From Candidatus Aenigmatarchaeota archaeon (GTDB lineage: Archaea > Aenigmatarchaeota > Aenigmatarchaeia > CG10238-14 > SCSR01), in the NCBI GenBank assembly GCA_030018055.1, contig JASEGN010000033.1, positions 1 through 10,524 on the forward strand: DNA of 10,524 bases, written 5' to 3'. Shown here piece by piece: positions 1 through 5,520 of this stretch. Below the pieces are notes generated by a model that saw nothing but the letters and a program-made list of their open reading frames with translations, was not told where the DNA came from and made no database searches. Each line of letters opens with the position of its first letter. The first letter of the stretch is position 1. The position numbers and the translations under genes were made by a program.

Positions 1-39
1 TCAAACAACTTTTATTGAGTTTAATGAAAAAAATTTAGA

Positions 40-165
40 TTGAGAATACGCAATAAAAGTTTATTCAGATTCTGGCAACTTGTAAAGTTAGCACATCCTG
101 AAAAGAAAATGAAATTGGACCTCATTATTCAACAAAGACTTAAGAAAGGACTTCTTAATGTTTAA
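40..165 (+). CDS. Possible small ORF or gene remnant
   Basis: A TTG at 40-42 overlaps the TGA (41-43) of the preceding frame and opens 41 codons to TAA at 163-165. The reading resembles protein in its second half (WQLVKLAHPEKKM, then a basic amphipathic stretch ending KKGLLNV). No ribosome binding site of the GGTGA type seen elsewhere in the window is present. The frame is also open upstream of the TTG only to a TGA at 25-27. It could be a small coupled gene, the decayed end of a gene that once read across from the left, or chance. I recognise no family. Confidence 0.2.
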   Translation: MRIRNKSLFRFWQLVKLAHPEKKMKLDLIIQQRLKKGLLNV

Positions 166-340
166 GCATTTACATTTGAAAATATCAGTCTGAATAGAAA
201 TTTAAAAAATCCTAAAAACCACAGCAAGTAAAAAAATTGTAAAAAACAATAATTTTGAGAGAAATATTGAATGTAAAGTTAACTTCACTTTAGATCTGAA
301 TCTAACTCTCTTTAAAACTCCTTCCGTTCAACATACATTG

Positions 341-354
341 AAATTTAAAAAATA
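341..354 (+). promoter_or_regulatory. TATA-like promoter of archaemetzincin
   Basis: An A/T-rich TATA-like run (AAATTTAAAAAATA) lies just upstream of the ATG at 365. Its centre is about 17 nt from the ATG, slightly close for leaderless transcription. A second candidate, CTTTAAAACTC near 309-319, would give a leader of about 20 nt. Either could serve amz-endA. Confidence 0.3.
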
Positions 355-364
355 AACCTAATTT

Positions 365-877
365 ATGGAAATTTTGAAATTATTACCTCTCGGCAACATT
401 TCAAAAGAAATCCTTGAACTTGTGGCTAATGTATTGAAAGAGACTTACAATTTAAAAGTTGAAACAATCACGAGTATAGCTATACCAGAAAAATCTTATA
501 ATCCTTCTCGTGGCCAATACCTCGCGGAAAAAATTCTCGATTTCCTAAAGAAAAAATTCAGCTTAAAAATTTTTGCTATTACTAACGTTGATTTATATGC
601 GAAAGGTTTAAATTTCATTTTTGGACAGGCTGAGCTAGGTGGTCAAGTGGCGATAATTTCTACTCATAGATTAAATCCTGAATTTTACAGTTTATCTCCG
701 AATAGAAAGCTATTTTTTGAAAGAATAGAAAAGGAGGCTGTGCATGAAGTTGGACATGTGCTTGGTCTATCTCACTGTAACAATAAAAATTGTGTAATGT
801 GCTTTAGTAATTCTATTTTAGAAGTTGATAGGAAATTGAAAAAACCATGTAAAAAATGCAGGTTAAAATTAACCTAA
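365..877 (+). CDS. amzA: Archaemetzincin, zinc metallopeptidase
   Basis: The 170-residue protein carries the archaemetzincin signature near its C-terminus: HEVGHVLGLSH with zinc ligands H127, H131 and H137 and catalytic E128. It is followed directly by C138, C143, Met-turn M145, and a CxxC pair at C162/C165, the extra four-cysteine second zinc site of this family. The spacer from M145 to C162 is 16 residues. Length is close to that of other archaeal members. The N-terminal half is an ordinary alpha/beta fold without a signal peptide, so the protein should be cytoplasmic. Archaemetzincins are metzincin-clan peptidases with no well-defined physiological substrate. The ATG at 365 has no obvious Shine-Dalgarno sequence. 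endA follows after 15 nt on the same strand, suggesting co-transcription, although no functional link is known. Confidence 0.93.
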   Translation: MEILKLLPLGNISKEILELVANVLKETYNLKVETITSIAIPEKSYNPSRGQYLAEKILDFLKKKFSLKIFAITNVDLYAKGLNFIFGQAELGGQVAIISTHRLNPEFYSLSPNRKLFFERIEKEAVHEVGHVLGLSHCNNKNCVMCFSNSILEVDRKLKKPCKKCRLKLT

Positions 878-892
878 AATTAAGTATAATAT

Positions 893-1459
893 ATGGTAGA
901 AAAGACTTTTGAAGGTCAGTTGATTGAGAATAGAGTGATAATTTGGGATAAAGATAGTGCTATCCTTTACGATGAATCTGGATATGGCAAACCTCAACCA
1001 GAAGAGGATCCCAATAGGCTAGAGCTGGAATTAGTGGAAGCAGCATACCTTGTAGAAAAGGGAAAATTGAAAGTTTTTGTGAAGGAAAATGAAAAAAAGA
1101 AAAAATTAAATTTCCAAGATTTAATAGAGATTGGAGAAAAACAAATTAACCAGTTCCATCCTCAATTTGTTGTTTATAGTGATTTGAGAGATAGAGGATA
1201 CTTGGTAAAGACTGGCTTTATTTTTGGTGCCCATTTCAGATTATATGAAAGAGGTGTGAAATTAAAAAGAGGTCCTAAGGCTCCTCATGAACACACAAAG
1301 GCAATTGTTCATTGTGTTCCTGAAGAGTCAGCCTTTTCTCTGCCAGAGATGTCTAGGGCGGTAAGACTTGCACATAATATAAGAGCGACGTTCTGGTGGG
1401 CAGTGGTTGATAAAGAAAATAAAGTTACATTTTATGAAATCAAGCGTCTGACACCCTAG
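893..1459 (+). CDS. endA: tRNA-splicing endonuclease (EndA-like), catalytic Lys replaced
   Basis: The 188-residue protein has the two-domain layout of archaeal EndA. The N-terminal domain (about 1-85) ends in the LELELVEAAYLVEKG segment. The C-terminal nuclease domain contains YSDLRDRGYLVKTGFIFG (95-112), FRLYERG with catalytic Tyr118, and the His134 region (HEHTKAIVH). The expected third residue of the RNase A-like triad is a Lys in the motif VRxAHSVRKK. Here the motif reads VRLAHNIRATFWW with Ala165 (GCG, 1385-1387), so the Lys is missing. The Tyr-His spacing is about five residues longer than in homotetrameric enzymes, with an inserted basic loop GVKLKRGPKAP. The family excises bulge-helix-bulge introns from pre-tRNA, and all three tRNA genes here carry such introns. 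The protein may be a structural subunit pairing with a second EndA, or a variant enzyme using another lysine. Family assignment is firm; activity is uncertain. Confidence 0.92.
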   Translation: MVEKTFEGQLIENRVIIWDKDSAILYDESGYGKPQPEEDPNRLELELVEAAYLVEKGKLKVFVKENEKKKKLNFQDLIEIGEKQINQFHPQFVVYSDLRDRGYLVKTGFIFGAHFRLYERGVKLKRGPKAPHEHTKAIVHCVPEESAFSLPEMSRAVRLAHNIRATFWWAVVDKENKVTFYEIKRLTP

Positions 1460-1477
1460 TTCGGTACAAAATAGTCC

Positions 1478-1490
1478 TTTTTACATTTTT
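1478..1490 (+). terminator. Oligo-T terminator after endA
   Basis: Two T5 runs (CCTTTTTACATTTTTG) lie about 20-30 nt after the endA stop. Archaeal RNA polymerase terminates at such oligo-T tracts without a hairpin. This would close the amz-endA unit. Confidence 0.4.
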
Positions 1491-1532
1491 GAGTTTACAT
1501 CCTCATCCATAGTCCAAAAATTTCTTGGTCCT

Positions 1533-1543
1533 AAAATTTAATT
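1533..1543 (+). promoter_or_regulatory. TATA box of the sORF-rps17e unit
   Basis: The sequence AAAATTTAATT is centred about 26 nt upstream of the ATG at 1564. That places the predicted transcription start on the first base of the small ORF, the leaderless arrangement also seen here for the genes at 2001 and 3650. It is the only good TATA candidate in the endA-rps17e gap. Confidence 0.4.
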
Positions 1544-1563
1544 GAAAAAATCAACATATTCTT

Positions 1564-1686
1564 ATGAGAACTTCAGAATATCAAGGAATAACCTGTAGAA
1601 GTAAAAATCATAATTTTCACGAGAACAATGGTTGCGATAACATTAGCACCTTTCCCGGGAATTTATCTAAGGCTTTTCTAGGGTGA
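1564..1686 (+). CDS. Possible 40-residue leaderless upstream ORF
   Basis: An ATG-initiated frame of 40 codons ends in a TGA at 1684-1686. A TATA-like box sits about 26 nt upstream of the ATG, and the stop codon is embedded in the GGGTGA Shine-Dalgarno sequence of rps17e, which would couple translation of the two. The product (MRTSEYQGITCRSKNHNF...) contains a Cys/His-rich stretch, C11, H16, H19 and C24, that might bind a metal. There is no hydrophobic segment. I know no family with this sequence. It could equally be a non-coding leader of rps17e that happens to be open. Confidence 0.33.
   Translation: MRTSEYQGITCRSKNHNFHENNGCDNISTFPGNLSKAFLG
1682..1686 (+). promoter_or_regulatory. Ribosome binding site fixing the TTG start of rps17e
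   Basis: GGTGA (within GGGTGA) lies exactly 4 nt before the TTG at 1691. The same GTGA-N4-start arrangement precedes rpoL, L10e and polB2, so it supports TTG as the start even though no ATG is available. Confidence 0.65.
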
Positions 1687-1690
1687 GTAA

Positions 1691-1882
1691 TTGGGAAGAA
1701 TAAAAACTTCCTTTATTAAAAATGTTGCCCAAGAGCTTTTCGAAAGATATGGCAATGAGTTCACAACTAATTTTGGAAAGAATAAAGAATTAATTGAAAA
1801 AATATGTGAGATAAAATCTAAAAGATTAAGAAATATGATTGCTGGTTATATTACTTCTTTAAAGAAAAGGGAAAAATCTTAG
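1691..1882 (+). CDS. rps17e: 30S ribosomal protein eS17
   Basis: The 63-residue product reads MGRIKTSFIKNVAQELFERY at the N-terminus and IKSKRLRNMIAGYITSLKKR near the C-terminus, both characteristic of the small archaeal form of ribosomal protein S17e. The protein is basic and all-helical, with no extension, and has the usual archaeal length. The start is TTG, which gives the conserved MGRIK N-terminus and has a GGGTGA ribosome binding site at the correct distance. There is no alternative ATG upstream in frame. The gene is not in a ribosomal protein operon here. It may be co-transcribed with the small ORF that overlaps its ribosome binding site, and a separate promoter follows it for the gene at 2001. 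Confidence 0.93.
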   Translation: MGRIKTSFIKNVAQELFERYGNEFTTNFGKNKELIEKICEIKSKRLRNMIAGYITSLKKREKS

Positions 1883-1971
1883 CTATTCGTATCTTAACGC
1901 TTCTACTTGTTGTAGCCTAGAGCTTTCCTCGCTGGAAAATATACTCTTAATCACTTAGTTAAACTTTTAAT

Positions 1972-1981
1972 GTTTAAAAAC
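1972..1981 (+). promoter_or_regulatory. TATA box of the gene at 2001
   Basis: GTTTAAAAAC is centred about 25 nt upstream of the ATG at 2001, so the mRNA is predicted to be leaderless. No Shine-Dalgarno sequence precedes this ATG, which agrees. Between the rps17e stop and this box (1883-1971) I see no gene. Confidence 0.5.
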
Positions 1982-2000
1982 TAATAGAAAATAGAGAAAC

Positions 2001-2843
2001 ATGCAAGGACAAGTGAGAATAGACGAATTTGTTTTCGTGCTACTAGCTGGTATAGTGCTGATACTAATTTTCATATTTGCTTGGGGAATTCCTCCTGCAG
2101 AAGAAAAAGCACCTCCTGTTCCACCACCAGTAATTGGTGAAGTACCCATACGTGCAGTCTACGAGCCTGGAGTAGTTGAGATTAAGTATGCTTTGGGTTT
2201 AGATATCCTCACATCAAAAGAGAATGTCGAAGTTGCTGCAGGACTATTTACTTCTGAGGAAATCAGCCTTGTTGCAACATTAACCGAGGGAAAATTAGCA
2301 GAGGTTACAGACGCATTTGTTGTTATAATAGTAGAATCAACAAATAAACTGAAGCCTCTAATAATAACTGTAAACGAAAAAGAGATATACAGAGATATAC
2401 CTGAGCCAGGAACTTTACTAATTCCAGTTGGAAAAGACCTTTTGAAATTAAAGAATATCGTAACAATAAAAACAGAATTCCCAGGTATACTAAAATTTTG
2501 GCAAACAAGTAAGTATAGGCTAGAGGAAGCTAAGTTTGGAGTAAACATCTTTGGCCCAGCATTCAAAGACTATGAGTTTTCACTTGAAAAATATGTCATA
2601 AAATATTTTAAATATGGTAGATTAGAATACGATGTTGTTGATAGGATTAAGGAAAAAAATTTAATAGTAAAAATTAATGATCAGCAGTTGTTAAAGGGGG
2701 TTCAGCTAATTGGAAGTTATGAAAGGTCCTTTGGTCCAGCATATGTGAAAGAAGGGAAGAATGTCCTTTCATTCTCAGCTGAGCCTGGTGCAGAATATAA
2801 ACTAAAAAACATAGTCTTAACGATAGTTTATGAAAGACGTTAA
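2001..2843 (+). CDS. Membrane-anchored protein with duplicated beta-sandwich domain
   Basis: This 280-residue protein has one N-terminal hydrophobic helix (about residues 10-29), a proline-rich linker (31-43) and a long, mostly beta-strand ectodomain. It should be anchored by its N-terminus with the rest outside the cell. The first residues, MQGQVRIDEF, resemble the class III (prepilin-like) signal of archaeal pilins (GQxSxE then a hydrophobic helix). However, there is no basic residue before the possible cleavage site, and the acidic residues are at +5/+6. Two segments are similar to each other: about 119-184 (IITVNEKEIY..., NIVTIKTEFPG, ending FGVNIF) and about 220-278 (LIVKINDQQL..., NVLSFSAEPG, ending LTIVYE). 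This suggests an internal duplication of a jelly-roll-like unit. Function unknown. Its stop overlaps that of the convergent DUF63 gene. Confidence 0.75.
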   Translation: MQGQVRIDEFVFVLLAGIVLILIFIFAWGIPPAEEKAPPVPPPVIGEVPIRAVYEPGVVEIKYALGLDILTSKENVEVAAGLFTSEEISLVATLTEGKLAEVTDAFVVIIVESTNKLKPLIITVNEKEIYRDIPEPGTLLIPVGKDLLKLKNIVTIKTEFPGILKFWQTSKYRLEEAKFGVNIFGPAFKDYEFSLEKYVIKYFKYGRLEYDVVDRIKEKNLIVKINDQQLLKGVQLIGSYERSFGPAYVKEGKNVLSFSAEPGAEYKLKNIVLTIVYERR

Positions 2844-3619
2844 TGGGGGATGCAGTAAGTAGCTAAACATGTAAAATCCCTTATACCAGTTGCCGCGCCC
2901 AAAATACCAACTACAAGCTTAATATAATTTTTTAACTCTTTTTCTTTACATAGCCTGTCCAGAGCAATTAAAATAACCACAATAACAAAAAGTTTTACAA
3001 ATACAAAGGAGAATGGACCAAAAGCTGAAATCAGGATGCTTGGAAGCCAATGTTGCTCCCCATAACCAAAAAAATGGATTGCAGTAGAAGTCGTAGTTGC
3101 ATCAAAAAGTTGAACTAGAGAAACTGCCCTATTTTCTTTACTCCACCTGACAACCTTAAACAGAATTATCCAAGGAAAAAATAGGATCGAAACCAGTACT
3201 ATACCATAGAAATTCACAGTTTTAACAAAAGTTAAGAAAGCCAGAGGAAATATGGCTAATAAAATACCAACAAGAAATAGTGGTTTAAAGAAGAGCAGCT
3301 TGAATCTTTTTTGAAGAAAGAGAGATAGGAGCAATGTTACTATAAGTAAAGAGAAGATAAAAAAATATATCCATGGGGTCATTAAGATTGGTGAGATAAA
3401 AAATCCAAGGTCTCTAAGCACCCTTAACAAACCTCCTAAAACTACATATGGAGCTATGGCAATAGCAAATCTTTTGTCAAATGAAATTTTTAGCTTTCTT
3501 ATTACTTTGAAAATTACATAGAGAAAAATTAGCAAAACAGCCGAGTAAATTATAGTTTCAGTTAAGGTATATCCAAGCGATTGAAGTCCATAAGGGTTGA
3601 AAATTCTTTCTGGCAACAT
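2840..3619 (-). CDS. DUF63 family multi-pass membrane protein
   Basis: This 259-residue, very hydrophobic protein has about six to eight predicted membrane helices. It matches the archaeal DUF63 family through its C-terminal landmarks: LFDATTTSTAIHFFGYGEQHWLPS (171-194, split across a helix, with D173 and the GYGEQH loop) and GAATGIRDF (241-249). An earlier conserved element is YVVLGGLLRVLRDLG (58-72). The family is widespread in archaea and has no established biochemical function. The gene is transcribed divergently from the lipoprotein at 3650 and converges on the gene at 2001, sharing a TTAA at the two stops. The ATG at 3617-3619 has no ribosome binding site, and a TATA-like TTATTTTTAG on this strand about 25 nt upstream suggests leaderless transcription. 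Confidence 0.85.
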   Translation of the reverse strand: MLPERIFNPYGLQSLGYTLTETIIYSAVLLIFLYVIFKVIRKLKISFDKRFAIAIAPYVVLGGLLRVLRDLGFFISPILMTPWIYFFIFSLLIVTLLLSLFLQKRFKLLFFKPLFLVGILLAIFPLAFLTFVKTVNFYGIVLVSILFFPWIILFKVVRWSKENRAVSLVQLFDATTTSTAIHFFGYGEQHWLPSILISAFGPFSFVFVKLFVIVVILIALDRLCKEKELKNYIKLVVGILGAATGIRDFTCLATYCIPH

Positions 3620-3649
3620 ATATTTAAATCTCTAAATCTAAAAATAAGT
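3619..3649. promoter_or_regulatory. Divergent promoter, DUF63 gene and lipoprotein
   Basis: Only 30 bp separate the two divergent start codons. On +, TATATTTAAAT (3619-3629) is centred about 26 nt before the ATG at 3650. On -, an A/T-rich box near 3639-3648 is about 25 nt before the ATG at 3619. Each TATA box therefore lies next to the opposite gene's predicted start site. Both mRNAs would be leaderless, and simultaneous initiation on both strands is likely to interfere. Confidence 0.5.
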
Positions 3650-4519
3650 ATGAGGTTAGAATTGATCTTGGGCTTAGTTGTTGTAGCAGTATTTTTAGCT
3701 GGTTGCGTTCAGTTACCTGGGGTAGGACCTGCAGGAATTGCAAGTGGTGTTGTAGTTAAAAGTTTTTCTGTAGTTAGTCCAGAGATATATTCTGGAGATG
3801 ATGCGTACTTTAGTTTTACAATAGAAAATATAGGGGAAGCTGATGCAAAGAATGTTAAGGTTAAGCTTTTTGGTTTAGGCACAGATTGGACTATACCAGA
3901 AAAAACGATATCTGTAGGAGATTTAACAAGAAGTTCTCCTGCAGAAAAGATTCCCGGTGGTGTTGCATACGATGAATTTAAAGCTACATCTCCTAGTGGC
4001 TTAAAAGTTGATAATACATACACAGCTAGTATACGAGTTACCTATGGGTATACTACAAGTGCTAGTGGTAAAATAAAACTCTACTCGAAAGACTATCTAA
4101 ATACATTGCCAATCGAAGAAAGCAGAAAAATTAGAACAACTTCTGGAATAGAATCTTTTGTGGCAACAAAAGGGCCAATCCAAGTTTCATTAGCTGGATT
4201 ACCAAGACCATTAGAATATGCACCAGGAGGTAAAGGAAGTATAACGCTTGTCATAGAAAACGTAGGTCAGGGAGGAAATTATTGGGCTAGTGAAGGCGAT
4301 AGGAAAATTGTGATAACTACCTTCACAGTTTATAATACAAACTGCGTACCTAAAGATCCAATAGTAACACTACCTAGAGTTGGTAGTAAAATGATTAGAT
4401 GTGAATTTACATTACCTAAGGTGGAACAATTTACAACATTACCAGTAACAATTGAATTAAGTTATAACTATTTTGTGGATGCGAGCACAAGTATAAAAGT
4501 TTTGAAAGTTCCATACTAA
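3650..4519 (+). CDS. Secreted lipoprotein with two CARDB-like domains
   Basis: The 289-residue protein starts with a basic residue, a hydrophobic core and a lipobox, LAGC at 16-19, so Cys19 should be lipidated after secretion and anchor it to the outer membrane face. The mature part contains two Ig-like modules. One (about 38-150) has YSGDDAYFSFTIENIGEADA. The other (about 178-289) has LEYAPGGKGSITLVIENVG. This is the pattern of CARDB/NEW3-type adhesion modules: a Gly- and Asn-rich turn after an alternating strand. Two cysteines in the second module (232, 251) could form a disulfide. I start it at the ATG at 3650 because this gives a clean lipoprotein signal and a TATA box at about -26. The open frame upstream to 3581 is not signal-like and overlaps the DUF63 gene. 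The substrate or partner is unknown. Confidence 0.8.
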   Translation: MRLELILGLVVVAVFLAGCVQLPGVGPAGIASGVVVKSFSVVSPEIYSGDDAYFSFTIENIGEADAKNVKVKLFGLGTDWTIPEKTISVGDLTRSSPAEKIPGGVAYDEFKATSPSGLKVDNTYTASIRVTYGYTTSASGKIKLYSKDYLNTLPIEESRKIRTTSGIESFVATKGPIQVSLAGLPRPLEYAPGGKGSITLVIENVGQGGNYWASEGDRKIVITTFTVYNTNCVPKDPIVTLPRVGSKMIRCEFTLPKVEQFTTLPVTIELSYNYFVDASTSIKVLKVPY

Positions 4520-4591
4520 AATAATTGAGTCAAAATTTAACGAATTTTTAAAATATAAACTCTGTACACCAATTCAAATACCCTTTAACTA

Positions 4592-4675
4592 TGGGCCTGA
4601 GCGGAATTGAACCACTATTTTTACCAATCTCAATTTTTTTGTGAGGGTAACGTCCTACCGTTAGACTACAGGCCC
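4592..4675 (-). tRNA. tRNA-Val(CAC) with 13-nt intron
   Basis: The cloverleaf closes fully: acceptor GGGCCTG/CAGGCCC, D stem GTCT/GGAC with a 7-nt loop, anticodon stem TTACC/GGTAA, and T arm AGTGG-TTCAATT-CCGCT. The discriminator is A73 and no CCA is encoded. Twenty bases lie in the anticodon loop, so 13 must be intron. The intron fits the canonical 37/38 position: central helix CTCA/TGAG, 5' bulge CA|A, 3' bulge AT|T. This is a bulge-helix-loop version of the splicing motif. The mature loop is CTCACAT, giving anticodon CAC. A35, C36 and A73 agree with valine identity. The mature length is 71 nt. Confidence 0.93.
4627..4639 (-). other. 13-nt intron of tRNA-Val at 37/38
   Basis: The excised piece reads AAAAAATTGAGAT on the - strand. 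Its TGAG pairs with the loop bases CTCA to make the 4-bp central helix recognised by the archaeal splicing endonuclease. The intron is almost entirely splice signal, with only a six-base loop and no outer helix. Confidence 0.85.
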
Positions 4676-4715
4676 GTAAAAAAATATTGTTTAATAAAAT
4701 AATATTTGTAAATAT
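4676..4715. promoter_or_regulatory. Divergent promoter for tRNA-Val and tRNA-Thr/nadK operon
   Basis: Forty bases of almost pure A/T separate the two divergent tRNA genes. TTTAATAAAAT (about 4690-4700) is roughly 20-25 nt upstream of tRNA-Thr. The same A/T block read on the other strand (TTATTTTATTAA) lies at a similar distance from tRNA-Val. One shared TATA region probably serves both directions. Confidence 0.5.
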
Positions 4716-4799
4716 GCCCTGGTAGCTCAATGGTAGAGCAATCGCCTTGTATAATCTAAGGAGAGCGATAGGTTGCGAGTTCGACTCTCGCCCAGGGCT
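4716..4799 (+). tRNA. tRNA-Thr(TGT) with 12-nt intron
   Basis: The acceptor GCCCTGG/CCAGGGC, D stem GCTC/GAGC, anticodon stem ATCGC/GCGAT and T arm GCGAG-TTCGACT-CTCGC are all perfectly paired. The discriminator is T73, as in other archaeal threonine tRNAs, and CCA is not encoded. Nineteen bases between the anticodon stem halves leave a 12-nt intron. Placing it at 37/38 gives the loop CTTGTAA and anticodon TGT. The bulge-helix-bulge is relaxed: of the four central pairs (CTTG with AAGG) two are Watson-Crick, one is G-U and one is G-A. Mature length is 72 nt. The gene is the first member of a unit with nadK. Confidence 0.93.
4752..4763 (+). other. 12-nt intron of tRNA-Thr at 37/38
   Basis: The excised piece would be TAATCTAAGGAG, bounded by the bulges TA|T and AG|A. 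The assignment relies mainly on the standard threonine loop CTTGTAA that results. The central helix is weak, and a shifted pairing CCTT/AAGG is also possible. Confidence 0.75.
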
Positions 4800-4806
4800 C
4801 AAAAAT

Positions 4807-5502
4807 ATGAAAGTTGCAATTTGTTCAAGGATTAAAGGAGAAGAGCTAAGGGAGACCATCCTTAAACATGGATTTAAGGTCGTTAATAGAGAGCCAGAAT
4901 TTGTTTTATCTTATGGTGGTGATGGAACTATCTTATTCAGTGAAAGAAAATATCCCTCTGTACCAAAACTAGCTATCAAAGATGTGAAAACATCAAAGAT
5001 TTGTCGAAGATGTGATATAAAATCTACTGATATCAGAGATGTTCTAAAAAAGGTTAAGTTGAAAAAATATAAGCTTCTCGAAGAAATGAAGCTTGAGGCT
5101 GATTTTAAAAATAAAAAAATTTTAGCTTTAAATGAAATCCAAATTCATAACAAACTACCAACAAGAGCTATAAGATTTTCTCTTCAAGTTAATGGAAAAA
5201 TGTTTAAAAAATTGGTAGGAGATGGTGTAATAGTTGCTACACCCTTTGGCTCAGCAGCATATTATTCTTCAGTGGGAGGAAAACAGTTTAAAAGCGGAAT
5301 AGGCATAGGATTCAATAACCTGTACCTTAGAAAAATTAAAAGTTTTGTTGTGCCCGAAAACTCAAAAATAGAAGTTATGATTGGAAGAGGGCCAGCCTTG
5401 TTACTTGCTGATAATTATGAAAAATTTGTTGAATTAAAAAATGGAGATATAGTTAAAATTAAAAAAGCCAAGGAAAAGGCGAAGTTTATTTTAGTCGATT
5501 AA
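4807..5502 (+). CDS. nadK: NAD kinase (short archaeal form)
   Basis: The enzyme phosphorylates NAD+ to NADP+ in the cytoplasm. The 231-residue product has the GGDGT motif (37-41) for the nucleotide phosphates, the NE motif in ALNEIQIHN (107-115), and the glycine-rich strand GDGVIVATPFGSAAY (138-152), equivalent to DGxxxSTPTGSTAY of the family. The T of GSTAY is Ala150 here. It is shorter than typical NAD kinases (about 250-300) because the first Rossmann strand region is compact. A CRRC pair (66-69) sits in the region between GGDGT and NE. The frame is open upstream into the tRNA, but the ATG at 4807 gives the normal MKVAI strand; the upstream part is tRNA. It begins 7 nt after the tRNA-Thr 3' end. 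The nitroreductase gene follows after 18 nt. Confidence 0.9.
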   Translation: MKVAICSRIKGEELRETILKHGFKVVNREPEFVLSYGGDGTILFSERKYPSVPKLAIKDVKTSKICRRCDIKSTDIRDVLKKVKLKKYKLLEEMKLEADFKNKKILALNEIQIHNKLPTRAIRFSLQVNGKMFKKLVGDGVIVATPFGSAAYYSSVGGKQFKSGIGIGFNNLYLRKIKSFVVPENSKIEVMIGRGPALLLADNYEKFVELKNGDIVKIKKAKEKAKFILVD

Positions 5503-5520
5503 TAAAATTAAAATGATTGA

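Larger units (their letters stand above)
1..364. other. Left-edge region with no well-supported gene
   Basis: This AT-rich stretch has no convincing complete gene. At the extreme left, + frame 2 reads thirteen codons ending QTTFIEFNEKNLD and a TGA at 41-43, which could be the tail of a gene outside the window. A small open frame follows (40-165, listed separately). From 166 to about 340 I see only stop-rich, A/T-rich sequence with short palindromes (GTTAAC, AGATCT) and no RNA gene that I can recognise. The end of the region holds TATA-like sequences ahead of the archaemetzincin gene. Confidence 0.5.

Noticed and set aside
2159..2566. 135-codon and 61-codon frames on - inside the gene at 2001
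   Set aside because: Both are antisense shadows of a good coding frame, without promoter or recognisable protein pattern.
3581..3649. Upstream extension of the lipoprotein frame (23 codons)
   Set aside because: It overlaps the divergent DUF63 gene and its promoter and would bury the lipoprotein signal; the ATG at 3650 fits signal and TATA spacing.
4747..4806. Upstream extension of the nadK frame into the tRNA
   Set aside because: These bases form the anticodon and T arms of tRNA-Thr; the ATG at 4807 gives the normal first strand of NAD kinase.
4548..4859. 103-codon frame on - across both tRNA genes
   Set aside because: It is made by reading through tRNA-Val and antisense to tRNA-Thr and nadK; no start signal and no family.
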